IMG/VR virus record: IMGVR_UViG_3300028430_000211 | Span: 1-51,156 of that record | DNA length: 51,156 nt | Direction: 5' to 3' (one strand) | From: a virus | Shown here: one piece after another, positions 49,860-51,156 of the stretch | Layout of the letters: every line of letters starts with the position of its first letter | Numbering within the stretch: the first letter of the stretch is position 1 | Notes under the pieces: model-generated | Seen by the model: only the letters and a program-made list of their open reading frames with translations | What the model was told of the DNA's origin: nothing | The model's database searches: none | Made by a program: the position numbers and the translations under genes

Positions 49860-50467
49860 TCGTCGTCCTCGTCGGCGGTTTCGTCGTAAGGTTCTTGTCC
49901 AGCGCGGGGGTCAAACACGCTAAGCTCGTCGTCGAGGTCCAGACTGACCGGGGTGACGTCGATGACGTCTGCGTTGAGCAGGCGTTTAACCCGGGCGGTA
50001 ATGGCGCTCTCCAGCGCCTCCGGCGAGTTGTAGTTGATGTTGATCTCGCTGCGCTCGGTGAACAGGCCGATGTCCGAGTGCTTGCCCAGCAGCTCGATGG
50101 CCTTCAGCTCGTACTTGGGCTCGCCGCAGTTCGCCAGTTCCATGAGCTTGTTTGTCAGTGCCGATCTGACTTGCACCACGTCGGCAGCCAGGGCTTGACC
50201 ATACTGCTTCAGGAACGCGCTCGCCCCCAGGGCCGTGGGGTAGTTCTTAAGGGGGGCCTTTTGCTGCTGCTTGGCCACGGCGTCAATAAACGCCTTCTCC
50301 CGCTCCATGGTGGTCGGGTCCACCTCCGGCAGTACACCAAGTCCTTCCAGCAGGTCAGCGGTCGCGGCTGATACACTCAGCTCATCGAGGAAGGTCGACG
50401 GGGTTTCGTCTTCCAGACGATAGGGGAGCGGATGCTCCGCCGTCGGCTCGATCTTCACAACTGGCAT
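49856..50467 (-). CDS. terminase small subunit (probable)
   Basis: This 203-residue protein has a flexible N-terminus, then a helical domain (about 75-130; FIDAVAKQQQKAPLKNYPTA and SAFLKQYGQALAADVVQVR). AIELLGKHSDIGLFTER and an acidic C-terminus ending ETADEDDE follow. The helix-turn arrangement and the place four bases ahead of the large subunit are those of a DNA-recognition small terminase. It is the first gene of the late transcript. No cos or pac site could be recognised. Confidence 0.75.
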   Translation of the reverse strand: MPVVKIEPTAEHPLPYRLEDETPSTFLDELSVSAATADLLEGLGVLPEVDPTTMEREKAFIDAVAKQQQKAPLKNYPTALGASAFLKQYGQALAADVVQVRSALTNKLMELANCGEPKYELKAIELLGKHSDIGLFTERSEININYNSPEALESAITARVKRLLNADVIDVTPVSLDLDDELSVFDPRAGQEPYDETADEDDE

Positions 50468-50502
50468 AGGTGCAGCGTCCGGTTTGGGGGAAGCAGACCT
50501 TC

Positions 50503-50531
50503 GCTATACGTGCGCTCGTAACGGTAGACAA
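50503..50531 (-). promoter_or_regulatory. probable late promoter, sigma70 type
   Basis: On the minus strand TTGTCT (50526-50531) and TATAGC (50503-50508) are exactly 17 bases apart. Each matches four of six consensus positions. It begins five bases beyond a strong terminator and drives toward the terminase genes. Position, spacing and isolation from upstream transcription make it the best late promoter candidate in the window. Confidence 0.6.
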
Positions 50532-50535
50532 GAAT

Positions 50536-50573
50536 AAAAAAGAACCCCCCGGAAGCCAGCTCCGAGGGGTTCT
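50536..50573 (-). terminator. rho-independent terminator before the late promoter
   Basis: On the minus strand a 13-position stem with one mismatch (50541-50553 with 50561-50573) closes a seven-base loop and is followed by a run of T residues (50536-50541), then ATTCTT. It ends transcription from the gene at the right edge. The late promoter follows immediately. Confidence 0.9.
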
Positions 50574-50766
50574 AAGAAGCGCCCCGCCGACCAAAGCGAA
50601 GCACAGGGGCCTACCACGGGGGGATATTATCCAGCCGGGGAGAAATGGCAAGGGCCGAGGTTTCCCCCGGCCCTCGAACCGCCAGCACGCTGACGGCGGG
50701 TATCTGTCGGCGCAATTCGCGCGCCGGACGTCCAAGCGAAAAGTAGCGCGGCGAAAAGCCAAGAGG
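50574..50766 (-). other. non-coding region with GC-rich inverted repeats
   Basis: This is a 193-base gap between the last minus-strand gene and the terminator. It has at least three inverted repeats: 50651-50657 with 50668-50674, 50679-50683 with 50695-50699, and 50708-50713 with 50721-50726. A palindrome GGATATTATCC lies at 50622-50632. A promoter-like pair, TTGCCA (50646-50651) and TAATAT (50624-50629), lies 16 bases apart on the minus strand. I see no coding frame I would defend. Confidence 0.5.
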
Positions 50767-51156
50767 TCATTGTGCGGCCTTTCCATCTCTGTAGGCGGCG
50801 AGGGCTTGGGTGGCGCGCTCCCTATAATCTGCGTAGAGAAAAAACCCGTCCACCAGTCTTGTGACATACTCCACCAGCACCTTAGCCCGCTCCTGCTCCT
50901 GCTCTCGGGCCATGCGGGCTCCTTGGACAAAGACCTCACAGAGCAAGTTGTCGTAACGGTTTTGTTCGGTCGCGGGTCTGGGCTTGAGAGGGTTCGTATC
51001 CATCCACTCCCGATACGCCAGCACATCCGGGTCAACCGGCTCTGGCGGGGTCCAGCCTTCGCGGGCTAGGCGGGCGGCGGTTCGGGCCAGTTCCCCGAAC
51101 TTCAATCCGCCCGGCCTTTCCTCGCAGATGCGCAAAGCCTCTCGGCCAATGGCCCA
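50767..51156 (-). CDS. gene entering from the right edge, 3' part
   Basis: The minus-strand frame is open across the right edge (the edge codons read WAIGREALRICEERPGG) and ends at 50767. The visible 129 residues include KFGELARTAARLAREGWTPP, then DPDVLAYREWMDTNPLKPRP, and end AALAYRDGKAAQ-like. It is mostly helical and charged. The start lies outside the window. It resembles small early phage proteins of unknown role and points divergently from the early block if the genome closes. Confidence 0.6.
   Translation of the reverse strand, partial: WAIGREALRICEERPGGLKFGELARTAARLAREGWTPPEPVDPDVLAYREWMDTNPLKPRPATEQNRYDNLLCEVFVQGARMAREQEQERAKVLVEYVTRLVDGFFLYADYRERATQALAAYRDGKAAQ

Noticed and set aside
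50672-50680. GGTTCGAGG on the minus strand, like a tRNA T-loop
   Set aside because: The bases on either side cannot form a five-pair T stem, and no acceptor, D or anticodon stem is present.
50470-51069. Overlapping frames on both strands across the right-hand gap
   Set aside because: They run through the promoter, terminator and inverted repeats and have random-looking composition. The gap is better read as non-coding.
1-51156. Terminal repeats or a circular join between the window ends
   Set aside because: The first and last bases share no visible repeat, and both ends fall inside genes, so the true ends cannot be told from this window.

Overview
The window is most of the genome of a tailed bacteriophage with a short-tailed (podovirus-like) virion. 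The DNA is GC-rich and tightly packed, and most genes are coupled to their neighbours by ATGA, GTGA or TGATG overlaps. Genes run off both edges: a plus-strand gene ends at base 72 and a minus-strand gene enters from the right edge. The molecule is therefore incomplete, or a circular or permuted genome cut at an arbitrary point. I see no integrase, excisionase or CI-like repressor and no single-subunit RNA polymerase, so the phage is probably virulent (or its lysogeny genes lie outside the window) and uses host RNA polymerase. A 65-residue protein at 796-993 resembles the DNA-binding head of GcrA, a cell-cycle regulator of Alphaproteobacteria. This weakly points to an alphaproteobacterial host.

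The plus-strand early and replication block (1-13296) opens with a run of tiny genes, including a tandem duplicate pair at 983-1463. It continues with a VRR-NUC nuclease, family A DNA polymerase, a class I methyltransferase-like protein, a Cas4/RecB-like nuclease with a cysteine cluster, two HNH-type proteins, an SNF2 helicase, a coiled-coil protein, a probable ssDNA-binding protein with an acidic tail, a small HTH protein and a 947-residue primase-polymerase/helicase. The block ends at a strong rho-independent terminator (13346-13391), where it converges with the late genes.

The minus-strand late block is transcribed from 50467 down to 13390. A terminator (50536-50573) is followed at once by a good sigma70-type promoter (50503-50531). 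Then come the small terminase subunit; the large terminase subunit, which carries a LAGLIDADG intein with class 3 (WCT) hallmarks; a portal split by a -1 frameshift; a GroES-like co-chaperonin; a scaffold candidate; and the major capsid protein, followed by a textbook terminator. Downstream lie a free-standing HNH gene, a glycosyltransferase, a cluster of small lysine-rich proteins, P22-like connector proteins, a lysis pair (amidase and holin-like), several tail-fibre or adhesin-type proteins (one very glycine-rich) and four large internal or ejection-type virion proteins. The last of these is a 2277-residue protein with an embedded zinc-peptidase motif.

No stretch over 300 bases lacks a gene. 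The largest gene-free interval is 50468-50766, which holds the late promoter, a terminator and several GC-rich inverted repeats. The others are 41098-41233 (capsid terminator), 44167-44269 (GroES/scaffold gap), 13297-13389 (convergent terminator) and 40472-40560 (inverted repeat and possible promoter). I found no tRNA, CRISPR array or insertion sequence.
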